Source: Bacillota bacterium (GTDB lineage Bacteria; Bacillota; Clostridia; Acetivibrionales; JAEZXR01). From it: a stretch of 14,155 nt of DNA. The stretch covers positions 1-14,155 of the forward strand of contig JAEZXR010000117.1 of assembly GCA_023419605.1 (NCBI GenBank), given 5' to 3'. This document shows, in pieces, positions 6,905 to 11,777 of the stretch (the stretch's first letter is position 1; each line of letters begins with the position of its first letter). Position numbers and translations under genes: made by a program. A model generated the notes under the pieces. The model did not search any database. It was not told the origin of the DNA and was given only the letters and a program-made list of their open reading frames with translations.

Positions 6905-6992
6905 ATGCCGATTCTGCAAATGCAAAGACGGCGGCAAGCATGGAATCTGCCGCAAGTGCGCGGAGGAGATCGAGATAGGTGGCTCCAAATGA
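6894..6992 (+). CDS. 32-aa zinc-ribbon-like microprotein
   Basis: ATG 6894 lies about 10 nt behind AAGGAGGG, inside the last codons of the previous gene in another frame. The product is 32 aa with Cys at 5, 8, 10, 19 and 22 (CRFCKC and CRKC), enough for a single zinc site, plus an acidic tail. Its TGA overlaps the next ATG (ATGA), so translation is likely coupled. The function is unknown; it is one of several such Cys microproteins in this operon. Confidence 0.62.
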   Translation: MKNKCRFCKCKDGGKHGICRKCAEEIEIGGSK

Positions 6993-7126
6993 GCCGGGGT
7001 TGTACCACCTGCGCATGCTACGGCGAGGGGCTTGAGAAATGCACCAGGGATGCAAGGTTCGCGCTACTGTGCCGGGTGATGGGGTATAGGGATTGGAGGC
7101 CAGGCAATGACCCGCCTCAGCCTTAA
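6989..7126 (+). CDS. 45-aa Cys-rich microprotein
   Basis: Starts at ATG 6989 within the ATGA overlap with the previous stop. The frame is open further upstream, but the coupled ATG gives a sensible protein, MSRGCTTCACYGEGLEKC, with Cys at 5, 8, 10, 18 and 28 and a short Pro-ending tail. The cysteines suggest metal binding. The end overlaps the start of the resolvase gene by 20 nt, with the resolvase ribosome binding site inside it. No family is recognised. Confidence 0.58.
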   Translation: MSRGCTTCACYGEGLEKCTRDARFALLCRVMGYRDWRPGNDPPQP

Positions 7127-7583
7127 GGAGGCCCGGGCCTTGGGTATCATTCCAGCCAAACCGAAGCAGAAAAAGATGCCCAGGCCAAACCCCGTGCAGT
7201 GGGACGCCAAGACCTTCCGGGGCGGGATGTGGATACAAGTACCCTTTGTACCGCCCAGCCTGAATGTCTGGATGAAGTGGCACTGGACCGAACAGCGCCG
7301 GTACAAAGAGGAGTTATTGCAAAATATGCAAGTACTGAAAATGGCATTTAAGCTACCGCAGTATAAATTTGCCACGGTGCAGATCATTCATTATTTTGCC
7401 ACCGTGCGGCGCAGAGATGCGGATAACATGGCGCCAAAGTTCGCTTTGGACGCGCTGGTACGAGGAGGTATCCTGGAGGATGACCGGGACGACTGGATTA
7501 AAGTGATGCCGCCGGGGATGGAATGCGATCGTGAGCGTCCGCGGACGGAGATTTTTATTTGGGAGGAGGCCACCACATGTTAG
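7107..7583 (+). CDS. rusA: RusA-type Holliday junction resolvase (crossover junction endodeoxyribonuclease)
   Basis: RusA enzymes cut four-way DNA junctions that arise in recombination and replication, acting as dimers with clustered aspartates binding Mg2+. In this 158-aa protein the core reads RRRDADNMAPKFALDALVRG with D104, D106, N107, K111 and D115, then GILEDDRDDW with D125 and D126; this matches the D-x-DN-x3-K-x3-D and DD pattern of the family. ATG 7107 has GGAGG six nt upstream. The ~40-residue N-terminal extension before the RusA fold (basic, Pro/Lys-rich) is longer than the E. coli protein (about 120 aa) but common in phage versions. Its position late in the early operon is typical. 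It would resolve branched phage DNA before packaging. The gene symbol is used in the family sense. Confidence 0.87.
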   Translation: MTRLSLKEARALGIIPAKPKQKKMPRPNPVQWDAKTFRGGMWIQVPFVPPSLNVWMKWHWTEQRRYKEELLQNMQVLKMAFKLPQYKFATVQIIHYFATVRRRDADNMAPKFALDALVRGGILEDDRDDWIKVMPPGMECDRERPRTEIFIWEEATTC

Positions 7584-7705
7584 CAGCACTAATCTCCACC
7601 GCCCTCCTTGGTACTCTGCTCGGGGTGTACATCGGATATGCGGTGTTCGCCCCGAGGCCGGAGTACACAGGGCCGGTGGATGAATGGGATGAACGGGATG
7701 AGTAG
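7577..7705 (+). CDS. 42-aa single-pass membrane protein
   Basis: ATG 7577 overlaps the last 7 nt of the resolvase gene and has GGAGGAGG about 7 nt upstream. The product has one N-terminal hydrophobic helix (LAALISTALLGTLLGVYIGY) followed by a short acidic tail (DEWDERDE). With no positive charge before the helix, the orientation is uncertain. It resembles the 27-aa membrane protein at 3839 in being a tiny TM protein coupled to an enzyme gene. The function is unknown. Confidence 0.58.
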   Translation: MLAALISTALLGTLLGVYIGYAVFAPRPEYTGPVDEWDERDE

Positions 7706-7835
7706 GCGCAAGGAGATGCGCCAGGCGGAACGGCGACACAAGGAGAAGCAGGCGGAGCACGGGAAGGCGAAGGAGGCCTACCAGGGCGGCAGAATGGCAA
7801 GGATTGAGAAGATGTGCGGGAGGGGTGCGAGGTGA
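7698..7835 (+). CDS. Small basic, helical protein (about 45 aa)
   Basis: The frame is open to TGA 7833-7835 and has three clustered starts, ATG 7680, 7689 and 7698, each separated by Asn-Gly codons. ATG 7698 is preferred because its overlap with the previous stop is short; no strong Shine-Dalgarno singles out any of them. The product is highly charged (MSRRKEMRQAERRHKEKQAE) and probably one long amphipathic helix, with a single Cys near the end. The next gene starts GTG 7832 inside its stop (GTGA), which supports it being translated. The function is unknown. Confidence 0.5.
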   Translation: MSRRKEMRQAERRHKEKQAEHGKAKEAYQGGRMARIEKMCGRGAR

Positions 7836-8185
7836 TTAGCTTTGAGAAGGCGCAGGCGTTGAAAGAAGCAGGGCTAACCAGAAAAGCGCAAAATGGCGAC
7901 TATTTTCATATTGGAGCACATCAACATAATCCAACGCTTTGTGTCAAGGGTTATTATGTTCCGCATGATAATGACATATGGATCCCTCGTCTGGACCAAC
8001 TACTCAAAAAGATTGAGGAGTTGGGATATCTCTGGGTCCTTTCGAGATATAGCGTAATCATTGCCTTGAGGGTAGATGTTGAAACTGAGGACGCTGACCT
8101 GAATGAAATGAGATTCGAAGGCGAACCCGAGGATGCCGTGGCCGATGCGTTGTTGTGGATACTCAAGGAGATGGGAGAAAAATAA
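7832..8185 (+). CDS. Hypothetical phage protein, 117 aa
   Basis: The GTG start at 7832 overlaps the previous TGA and has GGAGGGG six nt upstream; GTG 7814 is also in frame but would place the ribosome binding site within the gene. The protein starts with ISFEKAQALKEAG, a pattern common to unnamed Firmicute phage proteins whose middle describes a locus such as IPRLDQLLKKIEELGY and whose end holds an acidic EGEPEDAVADALLWILKEM helix. No catalytic motif is visible. It is probably a small alpha/beta cytoplasmic protein of unknown role, recognised only as a widespread phage family. Confidence 0.72.
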   Translation: MISFEKAQALKEAGLTRKAQNGDYFHIGAHQHNPTLCVKGYYVPHDNDIWIPRLDQLLKKIEELGYLWVLSRYSVIIALRVDVETEDADLNEMRFEGEPEDAVADALLWILKEMGEK

Positions 8186-8200
8186 AAAGGCGGTGGCGTG

Positions 8201-8359
8201 ATGCTATGCAAACACTGCGGACAAGGGATGGTGACAGGCAAGAGTAAACTTTTAGGACGAAAAGTAAGGCTCTGTACCGGCTGCGGTCGGGCGGATTATT
8301 TGGACTATAGGACTTGGCTGCTGCGGGTGTTGTGGTGGCCCGGGAGGAGGGCGGGGTAA
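8201..8359 (+). CDS. 52-aa zinc-ribbon protein
   Basis: ATG 8201 (or the adjacent in-frame GTG 8198) follows AAAAGGCGGTGG. The protein has two zinc knuckles, CKHC at residues 3-6 and CTGC at 25-28, the classic four-Cys zinc ribbon spacing, then a Trp/Arg-rich tail (WLLRVLWWPGRRAG) that may be amphipathic. The 18-residue loop between the knuckles is basic. It probably binds nucleic acid or a protein partner. No specific family is recognised. Confidence 0.62.
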   Translation: MLCKHCGQGMVTGKSKLLGRKVRLCTGCGRADYLDYRTWLLRVLWWPGRRAG

Positions 8360-8361
8360 GG

Positions 8362-8499
8362 ATGGTAAGCTGTGAATCATATTCCCATGATTGCGAAGAG
8401 TGCAGGTTCAGAGATAGTTATTTTAAATGCCAAAACTGCTGCCATAACTATGTCTGTAACTTTGAAGAGGGAGAGCCAGAGGAAGAGGAGGATGAGTAA
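8362..8499 (+). CDS. 45-aa Cys-rich acidic microprotein
   Basis: ATG 8362 follows GGAGGAGGG by about 10 nt, two bases after the stop of the previous gene. It contains seven cysteines (4, 11, 14, 23, 26, 27, 32) in CxxC pairs around aromatic residues, then an acidic run (FEEGEPEEEEDE). The frame extends upstream to ATG 8314, but that portion overlaps the previous gene and lacks the strong ribosome binding site. It probably coordinates zinc or another metal. The function is unknown. Confidence 0.57.
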   Translation: MVSCESYSHDCEECRFRDSYFKCQNCCHNYVCNFEEGEPEEEEDE

Positions 8500-8642
8500 T
8501 GGCCTTGTGGTGCAACCGTTACGACTGCTGGGGAAGCGACGCGGAGGACATAACGGACGGGATGGCTGACTGTGATTATGACTGCAGTGATTGCGATGAC
8601 TCCGAAGAGGTTAAGCCCAAGTGGAGTGACCTGTTTTACTAG
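8499..8642 (+). CDS. 47-aa acidic Cys microprotein
   Basis: Starts at ATG 8499 sharing one base with the previous stop (TAATG), with AGGAGG about 8 nt upstream. The product is strongly acidic, with Cys at 5, 10, 25, 29 and 32 in Asp-rich surroundings (ADCDYDCSDCDD). The acidity recalls DNA-mimic proteins, although that is speculation. It belongs to the string of tiny Cys proteins here. No family is recognised. Confidence 0.55.
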   Translation: MALWCNRYDCWGSDAEDITDGMADCDYDCSDCDDSEEVKPKWSDLFY

Positions 8643-8659
8643 GAGAGGAGGGTAACCGA

Positions 8660-8944
8660 ATGGGTGCGGAGACAATGTTTCTAGGGATAATAAAGGTATA
8701 CAGAAACAAAAGACATACGGCCTATAAACTTAGCAAAAACCTAGTGGTAATAAAATATCACAGAAAAATGGAATTTTGGTGTAAAGAAAAAGGGCTTATT
8801 AACTACAAGTTTTCCATTAACCCTCATAGGCAGTGGAGATACTTTCATTGGTTGATTAGGCTACCATTTTTTTACTGGCAAAGGCACAATGTTGGGGTTG
8901 AAATAGGAGTGCCGGGACTTTATTTATGGTTCATTAAAATTTAG
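8660..8944 (+). CDS. Hypothetical protein, 94 aa, AT-rich gene
   Basis: ATG 8660 has GGAGGG eight or so nt upstream; ATG 8675 is an in-frame alternative. The protein is basic and aromatic-rich: an N-terminal beta-like half (IIKVYRNKRHTAYKL), a Trp/Tyr/Phe-rich middle (WRYFHWLIRLPFFYW) and the end VEIGVPGLYLWFIKI. The middle segment could be membrane-associated. The base composition is visibly richer in A and T than the flanking genes, which may mark a recent arrival. A noncoding stretch follows before the next gene. The function is unknown. Confidence 0.6.
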   Translation: MGAETMFLGIIKVYRNKRHTAYKLSKNLVVIKYHRKMEFWCKEKGLINYKFSINPHRQWRYFHWLIRLPFFYWQRHNVGVEIGVPGLYLWFIKI

Positions 8945-8974
8945 ATAAAAACAAAAGCCCCGCCTATCGGCAGG

Positions 8975-8997
8975 ACTGTGAACTGGACACTCACAGT
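8975..8997. repeat. Perfect 7-bp inverted repeat in intergenic gap
   Basis: ACTGTGA (8975-8981) and TCACAGT (8991-8997) form a perfect inverted repeat with a 9-nt loop, in the gap between the AT-rich gene and the next start at 9037. There is no T-run after it, so it is not a standard terminator. It could be an operator for a dimeric repressor or an RNA hairpin before the next ribosome binding site. Confidence 0.45.
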
Positions 8998-9036
8998 ATA
9001 CCATGGGGATGGTAAATTTCATAGGGGGTGGGGAAG

Positions 9037-9363
9037 ATGGCAGAACCGAATTTGAAAGAAGCTGCAGAAATAATAGCCAGAAAACACAACCGCGCCGTCA
9101 AAGAGAGTGCAGAGAAGATTATTCGTGGGCGGGCCTGCCAGTCGTGCAGGGCCAGCAGTTGCTACTCAAGCTGCCCAACATTGATGATAAGTTCCGGGGA
9201 CCGGGCGGTATTCAGTTACCTGGCAGGGACGAAGCCGCCGAACAATAATGAAAAGGAGCCGTTGCCGGCAGGGGTCCCGGTATTCGGTGGGGGAAGTAAG
9301 TCGAAGAGAAGGAAGTCACCCAAGAAGAACCCGCCCGTGCTGAGTGTATGGAGTGGAATTTAA
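9037..9363 (+). CDS. Hypothetical protein with four-Cys cluster, 108 aa
   Basis: ATG 9037 follows GGGGGTGGGG, with about 8 nt from its first five Gs to the start. The N-terminal ~30 residues are predicted helical (NLKEAAEIIARKHNRAVKES). A compact cysteine cluster C34-x2-C37-x4-C42-x3-C46 (ACQSCRASSCYSSC) follows and could bind zinc or an iron-sulfur cluster. The C-terminal third is Pro/Lys-rich and basic (SKSKRRKSPKKN), perhaps a nucleic-acid-binding tail. It is the last gene before the promoter-bearing gap. No family is recognised. Confidence 0.6.
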   Translation: MAEPNLKEAAEIIARKHNRAVKESAEKIIRGRACQSCRASSCYSSCPTLMISSGDRAVFSYLAGTKPPNNNEKEPLPAGVPVFGGGSKSKRRKSPKKNPPVLSVWSGI

Positions 9364-9396
9364 AAGAAGGGTAAAACTTAAATATAACATAATTAG

Positions 9397-9425
9397 TTGA
9401 CAAATGGATAGACTTGATATATCAT
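9397..9425 (+). promoter_or_regulatory. Sigma-A type promoter (TTGACA - 17 - TATCAT)
   Basis: The -35 TTGACA (9397-9402) is a perfect consensus and the -10 TATCAT (9420-9425) has one mismatch, with the ideal 17-nt spacer. The surroundings are AT-rich. The predicted start of transcription is near 9432. It lies in the 208-nt gap (9364-9571) between the early small-gene run and the next block. Confidence 0.72.
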
Positions 9426-9432
9426 TAGTGTT

Positions 9433-9471
9433 GAAGGACGGACTCTTTTTCGAGTTCGGCCTTCTTTATTT
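9433..9471 (+). terminator. Terminator-like hairpin immediately after the promoter
   Basis: Arms 9433-9445 and 9452-9464 pair over 12 of 13 positions (one A/G mismatch, one G-U pair) around a T-rich loop, followed by TTTATTT. This has the form of an intrinsic terminator. It begins at the expected transcription start of the promoter just upstream, so it could end upstream transcripts, act as an attenuator, or cap a very short RNA. Confidence 0.62.
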
Positions 9472-9571
9472 ATGTCCGCGATAATAGACGGCATCCATCA
9501 GGGCATACTATTTCAAAACCATGAAGGACCAATAATCAAGAACAGAATACTAAGGGGAAGGAAGTAAAGTA

Positions 9572-9892
9572 ATGGACTTTATCATGGGTGAGATTTCAGC
9601 GTGTTGCTATATGGTGAAGGCGGGCAAACCGGCTGCGGCAATACCTCTGCAATCACGTTTCCTTGATAAAGCGGTTGCTTTTATCGAAAAAGAATACGGA
9701 CTTAGAGTTTATATAGAGGAACTTTTTGAAGGATGGTTAACGCTCTGGATATACAAACATTCGTATATTCTAGAAATAATCAAGACCGCCCCAAGCAAGC
9801 CGGAGACGGTCTTTGACCATTGGGTATTAGGAAAATTGTTTGGATACGATGAGAGTTCAATTGGTGAATTCTTAGCAACTAGATCCGTTTAA
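9572..9892 (+). CDS. Hypothetical phage protein, 106 aa
   Basis: ATG 9572 follows an AAGGGGAAGGAAG purine run. The protein is alpha/beta in look, with SRFLDKAVAFIEKEYGLRVY, a Trp-containing strand WLTLWIYKHSYILEI, and a C-terminal helical end DHWVLGKLFGYDESSIGEFL reminiscent of small unnamed phage proteins. No catalytic residues stand out. It is the first gene after the promoter and hairpin at 9397-9471. Its last 14 nt overlap the 3' end of the convergent minus-strand zinc-ribbon gene. Confidence 0.68.
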   Translation: MDFIMGEISACCYMVKAGKPAAAIPLQSRFLDKAVAFIEKEYGLRVYIEELFEGWLTLWIYKHSYILEIIKTAPSKPETVFDHWVLGKLFGYDESSIGEFLATRSV

Positions 9893-10016
9893 ATTCTGTC
9901 CCCGTACACTTAGGGCAGGGAGGTAGAGTATCAGTATTATCGTCCAATCTAACGATTTGACCACATTTTTTACACTGATAATTACCTTTGCCTGGCTTTT
10001 CTCCTGTACTTGGCAA
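9879..10016 (-). CDS. 45-aa zinc ribbon protein on the minus strand
   Basis: Read on the minus strand, TTG 10016-10014 starts MPSTGEKPGKGNYQCKKCGQ, and the rest includes TLPPCPKCTGTEFKRI before TAG at 9881-9879. Cys at 15, 18, 34 and 37 make a standard zinc ribbon, and the layout resembles a small zinc-ribbon protein family that I recall from Firmicutes. AAAGGAGGTG at 10023-10032 gives GGAGG eight nt from the TTG. It is the only convincing minus-strand gene in the window. It is convergent with the preceding gene (14-nt overlap) and divergent from the membrane protein gene at 10171. It may be a moron-type insertion or a host-derived gene expressed independently. Its function is unknown; nucleic-acid or protein binding is likely. 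Confidence 0.75.
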   Translation of the reverse strand: MPSTGEKPGKGNYQCKKCGQIVRLDDNTDTLPPCPKCTGTEFKRI

Positions 10017-10037
10017 AACAAACACCTCCTTTCGCCT

Positions 10038-10064
10038 GGAAGTAACTTGCAATGGCAAACTTCC
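10038..10064. repeat. Imperfect palindrome upstream of the minus-strand zinc-ribbon gene
   Basis: GGAAG (10038-10042) pairs with CTTCC (10060-10064), and the inner TTGC/GCAA arms flank AATG. It lies just upstream of the ribosome binding site of the minus-strand gene, so it could be an operator or a leader hairpin for it. Evidence is the symmetry alone. Confidence 0.4.
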
Positions 10065-10094
10065 ACAACAAAGGAGGTTTTCCTTTATCTAACA

Positions 10095-10123
10095 TTGTCG
10101 GAATTTGCGGGAATTTGTATAGA
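10095..10123 (+). promoter_or_regulatory. Possible promoter (TTGTCG - 17 - TATAGA)
   Basis: TTGTCG (10095-10100) and TATAGA (10118-10123) each match four of six consensus bases at 17-nt spacing, upstream of the membrane protein gene at 10171. The spacer contains a direct repeat GGAATTTG. It makes sense as a + strand promoter just after the divergent minus-strand gene, but the match is only moderate. Confidence 0.4.
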
Positions 10124-10170
10124 GGAATACCCCTCTTTATGCCGAAGATTGGCGAGGAGGAGGGGGCTAA

Positions 10171-10374
10171 ATGGATTTGGCAGCTATTGTTGCTGAGCCG
10201 TTAAAGTTGATTGTTTGGAATATTATGCTTTGGCTCTTGATTCCCATAACTGCAACAGTGCCAATTGTTTTGGCGATATTCCCAAAAATAATTAACAGGT
10301 TGGCTGCTGGAATTGCAGTGCTTGGCTGGGTGATGTTTTATTTTAAATATGGCATCCAGCATTTGAATCTTTAA
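10171..10374 (+). CDS. Small two-helix membrane protein, 67 aa
   Basis: ATG 10171 follows GAGGAGGAGGGGG. The product has two hydrophobic segments, roughly residues 13-37 (LIVWNIMLWLLIPITATVPI and on) and 44-62 (LAAGIAVLGWVMFYFKYGI), joined by a short basic loop (PKIINR), then a short end. Two helices and this size are compatible with a holin-like or phage membrane protein, but the location before the packaging genes is not the usual lysis position and no family is recognised. It is separated by 12 nt from the next gene, which has its own AAGGAGG. Confidence 0.65.
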   Translation: MDLAAIVAEPLKLIVWNIMLWLLIPITATVPIVLAIFPKIINRLAAGIAVLGWVMFYFKYGIQHLNL

Positions 10375-10386
10375 GGAGGAGTGCTA

Positions 10387-10575
10387 ATGAAAGACCCAGG
10401 GCATTTAGGCAAGGAAGACATTAGGTATGTTGCTTTGGGGATGCTTGCAGAGAAGATACTCACTGGGCAAGGAAGGATAAGTAAGCACATTGAACTACAA
10501 GAGAGACTTATAGAAACAAGAGATAGAAGTGAACTGATAAAAATATACGAGATGGTTAAAGGGCCTAGCGAATAG
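10387..10575 (+). CDS. Small helical hypothetical protein, 62 aa
   Basis: ATG 10387 lies six nt after AAGGAGGA (10373-10380); GTG 10381 is in frame but too near the ribosome binding site. The product is mostly charged helix: DIRYVALGMLAEKILTGQG, HIELQERLIETRDR, ELIKIYEMVKG. No known domain is visible. The last codons form part of a terminator-like hairpin (10558-10582). It probably shares a transcript with the membrane protein upstream. Confidence 0.65.
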   Translation: MKDPGHLGKEDIRYVALGMLAEKILTGQGRISKHIELQERLIETRDRSELIKIYEMVKGPSE

Positions 10576-10586
10576 GCTCTTTTCTT
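10558..10586 (+). terminator. Intrinsic terminator-like hairpin
   Basis: AAAGGGCCT (10558-10566) pairs with AGGCTCTTT (10574-10582), a 9-bp stem with one G-U pair and a 7-nt loop; the 3' arm runs into TTTTCTT. It overlaps the stop codon of the 62-aa gene. It could partly stop transcription before the packaging genes. Confidence 0.5.
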
Positions 10587-10615
10587 ATGCCCCGAAAGAA
10601 AGAGGTGGTTTATTG

Positions 10616-10765
10616 GTGGGTCCATTGCTCATCAAATGGCATAGGTTCTGGTGGAATTATCATATCAAAAGATACAACCAACATATATCCAGAGTCAGCA
10701 AACCTTTATACAACAACCATATTGAGAGGGCGCATTATCATGCGAGGAAATTATTAGGGCTTTAA
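10616..10765 (+). CDS. Small basic His/Tyr-rich protein, 49 aa
   Basis: GTG 10616 lies seven nt after GAGGTGG (10602-10608) and opens a frame to TAA 10763-10765. The product includes KWHRFWWNYHIKRYNQHISR and HIERAHYHARKLLGL, a strongly basic, aromatic protein with a pattern I associate with tiny Firmicute phage or plasmid proteins. A competing frame from ATG 10587 (56 aa, ending 10757) has a weaker ribosome binding site and an unstructured look. It is the last small gene before the terminase genes. The function is unknown. Confidence 0.5.
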   Translation: MGPLLIKWHRFWWNYHIKRYNQHISRVSKPLYNNHIERAHYHARKLLGL

Positions 10766-10799
10766 CTAACTGACACACGCCGGGAAGAAGGTGAGGTGA

Positions 10800-11777
10800 A
10801 TGCCGCCAGAAGTCAATTGGGCGAAGATCAGAAAAGAATACGAATCAACCGATATGCTGCTCAAGGACCTGGCGGCAAAGCACGGCCTGAAGGAAGGAAC
10901 GGTTCGCAGCAGGAAAAACCGTGAAGGATGGAACCGCGTTGCAACGCAAGAGGAGGATGCAACGCAACGCGAAACCGACGTTGCAACGCAGGAAGAACCA
11001 AGAGAACCCGAACCCCCTTCCTTCCCCGGCCAATGTGAAGCCGTCGGCCATAAGTCCGGCGCCCGGTGCAAAAAGAAAGCGGTGCCCGGGGAGCGATACT
11101 GTACCGTCCACCTTGATGGCCACCGGGAGAGTCAATGCACTGCCCGGTCGAAGCAGACGGGGGAGCGGTGCAGGAGGAAGGCGGTACCGGGGAAGAAGGT
11201 ATGCAAGTTCCATGGAGGGAAGAGTACGGGGCCGGTAGGGCACCAGAATCACATGAAACACGGGCTATTTGCAAAGTTCATCCCTGAAGATGACGTGGAG
11301 TCCAGGGCCTTCATGGAAGAGATTGATACCATGAGCTCTCTGGATATCATGTGGCAGAGTATCAAACTACTTACTACTGTTATTGCCCGTTCTCCAAAGT
11401 TAGCATGGGTCAAAGATAAAGACGACCTTACAGAATATCTGAAACGCGAGAAAGAGACCAGTGGACTGAATAGCGATGGATGGGAAAAAGAATATGAGAT
11501 TCAGTTTCCCTGGGATAAGCACAACAGTTACATGGCTACATTGGCCAAGGCTCAAAAGACCTTAGAAAGCAAGATTATGTCTTATGAGGAATTGGTGGAG
11601 AAATACGAGAAGCGGGGCTATGTGGTTGAAGAACATAGGCTGAGGGTTGAGAAGCTGAAGGCGGACATGGATATAGCCAGAGAGCGGCTGAACATTGACA
11701 AAGAAAAGGCCAATCTTGGTGGCCAGGATGATGGTCTGGAAATAGTCGTTGACTACGGTGATGCCAATGAAGGTTAA
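10800..11777 (+). CDS. terS: Terminase small subunit with tandem zinc-finger-like repeats
   Basis: The small terminase binds phage DNA to begin packaging. The protein (325 aa) starts at ATG 10800 after AAGGTGAGG. Residues ~5-48 (WAKIRKEYESTDMLLKDLAA, then KHGLKEGTVRSRKNREGW) are the helix-turn-helix typical of PBSX/YqaS-like small subunits. Next comes a repetitive VATQEE/DATQRE segment. Then two copies of C-X10-C-X10-C-X2-H follow: C79, C90, C101, H104 and C113, C124, C135, H138, exactly 34 residues apart, ending FHGGKSTGPVGHQNHMKHG, a motif seen in other small terminases. The C-terminal half is helical and charged and would oligomerise or contact the large subunit. The end overlaps the large subunit start. 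The tandem fingers are an unusual elaboration. Confidence 0.85.
   Translation: MPPEVNWAKIRKEYESTDMLLKDLAAKHGLKEGTVRSRKNREGWNRVATQEEDATQRETDVATQEEPREPEPPSFPGQCEAVGHKSGARCKKKAVPGERYCTVHLDGHRESQCTARSKQTGERCRRKAVPGKKVCKFHGGKSTGPVGHQNHMKHGLFAKFIPEDDVESRAFMEEIDTMSSLDIMWQSIKLLTTVIARSPKLAWVKDKDDLTEYLKREKETSGLNSDGWEKEYEIQFPWDKHNSYMATLAKAQKTLESKIMSYEELVEKYEKRGYVVEEHRLRVEKLKADMDIARERLNIDKEKANLGGQDDGLEIVVDYGDANEG
10940..10990 (+). repeat. Three copies of TGCAACGCA within the terminase small subunit gene
   Basis: The 9-mer TGCAACGCA occurs at 10940-10948, 10958-10966 and 10982-10990, spaced 18 and 24 nt (multiples of three), and codes for ATQ units. The longer GTTGCAACGCA occurs at 10938 and 10980. Packaging initiation sites often lie in or near the small terminase gene, so these iterons are a candidate site; codon-level repetition of the protein is the simpler alternative. 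Confidence 0.5.

Noticed and set aside
6905..6988. Upstream extension of the 45-aa Cys protein to ATG 6905
   Set aside because: It would overlap the 32-aa zinc-ribbon gene in another frame; the coupled ATG 6989 (ATGA) is the better start.
9472..9567. 31-codon plus frame after the terminator-like hairpin
   Set aside because: No Shine-Dalgarno: the ATG directly follows the T-rich tail of the hairpin, and no motif is visible.
9872..10066. Minus-strand 64-aa frame
   Set aside because: It overlaps the zinc-ribbon gene in another frame and lacks its clear motif and ribosome binding site.
9957..10196. Plus-strand 79-aa frame with a hydrophobic start
   Set aside because: It lies opposite the zinc-ribbon gene, whose four Cys codons and strong ribosome binding site make the minus strand the coding one; the plus frame has no Shine-Dalgarno.
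10587..10757. Alternative 56-aa frame from ATG 10587
   Set aside because: The competing GTG 10616 frame has a better-spaced ribosome binding site and a more protein-like sequence; only one is likely real.
10766..11274. Three long minus-strand frames (101-138 aa) opposite the small terminase gene
   Set aside because: They mirror the GC-rich, repetitive coding sequence of the terminase gene, lack ribosome binding sites and show no recognisable motif.
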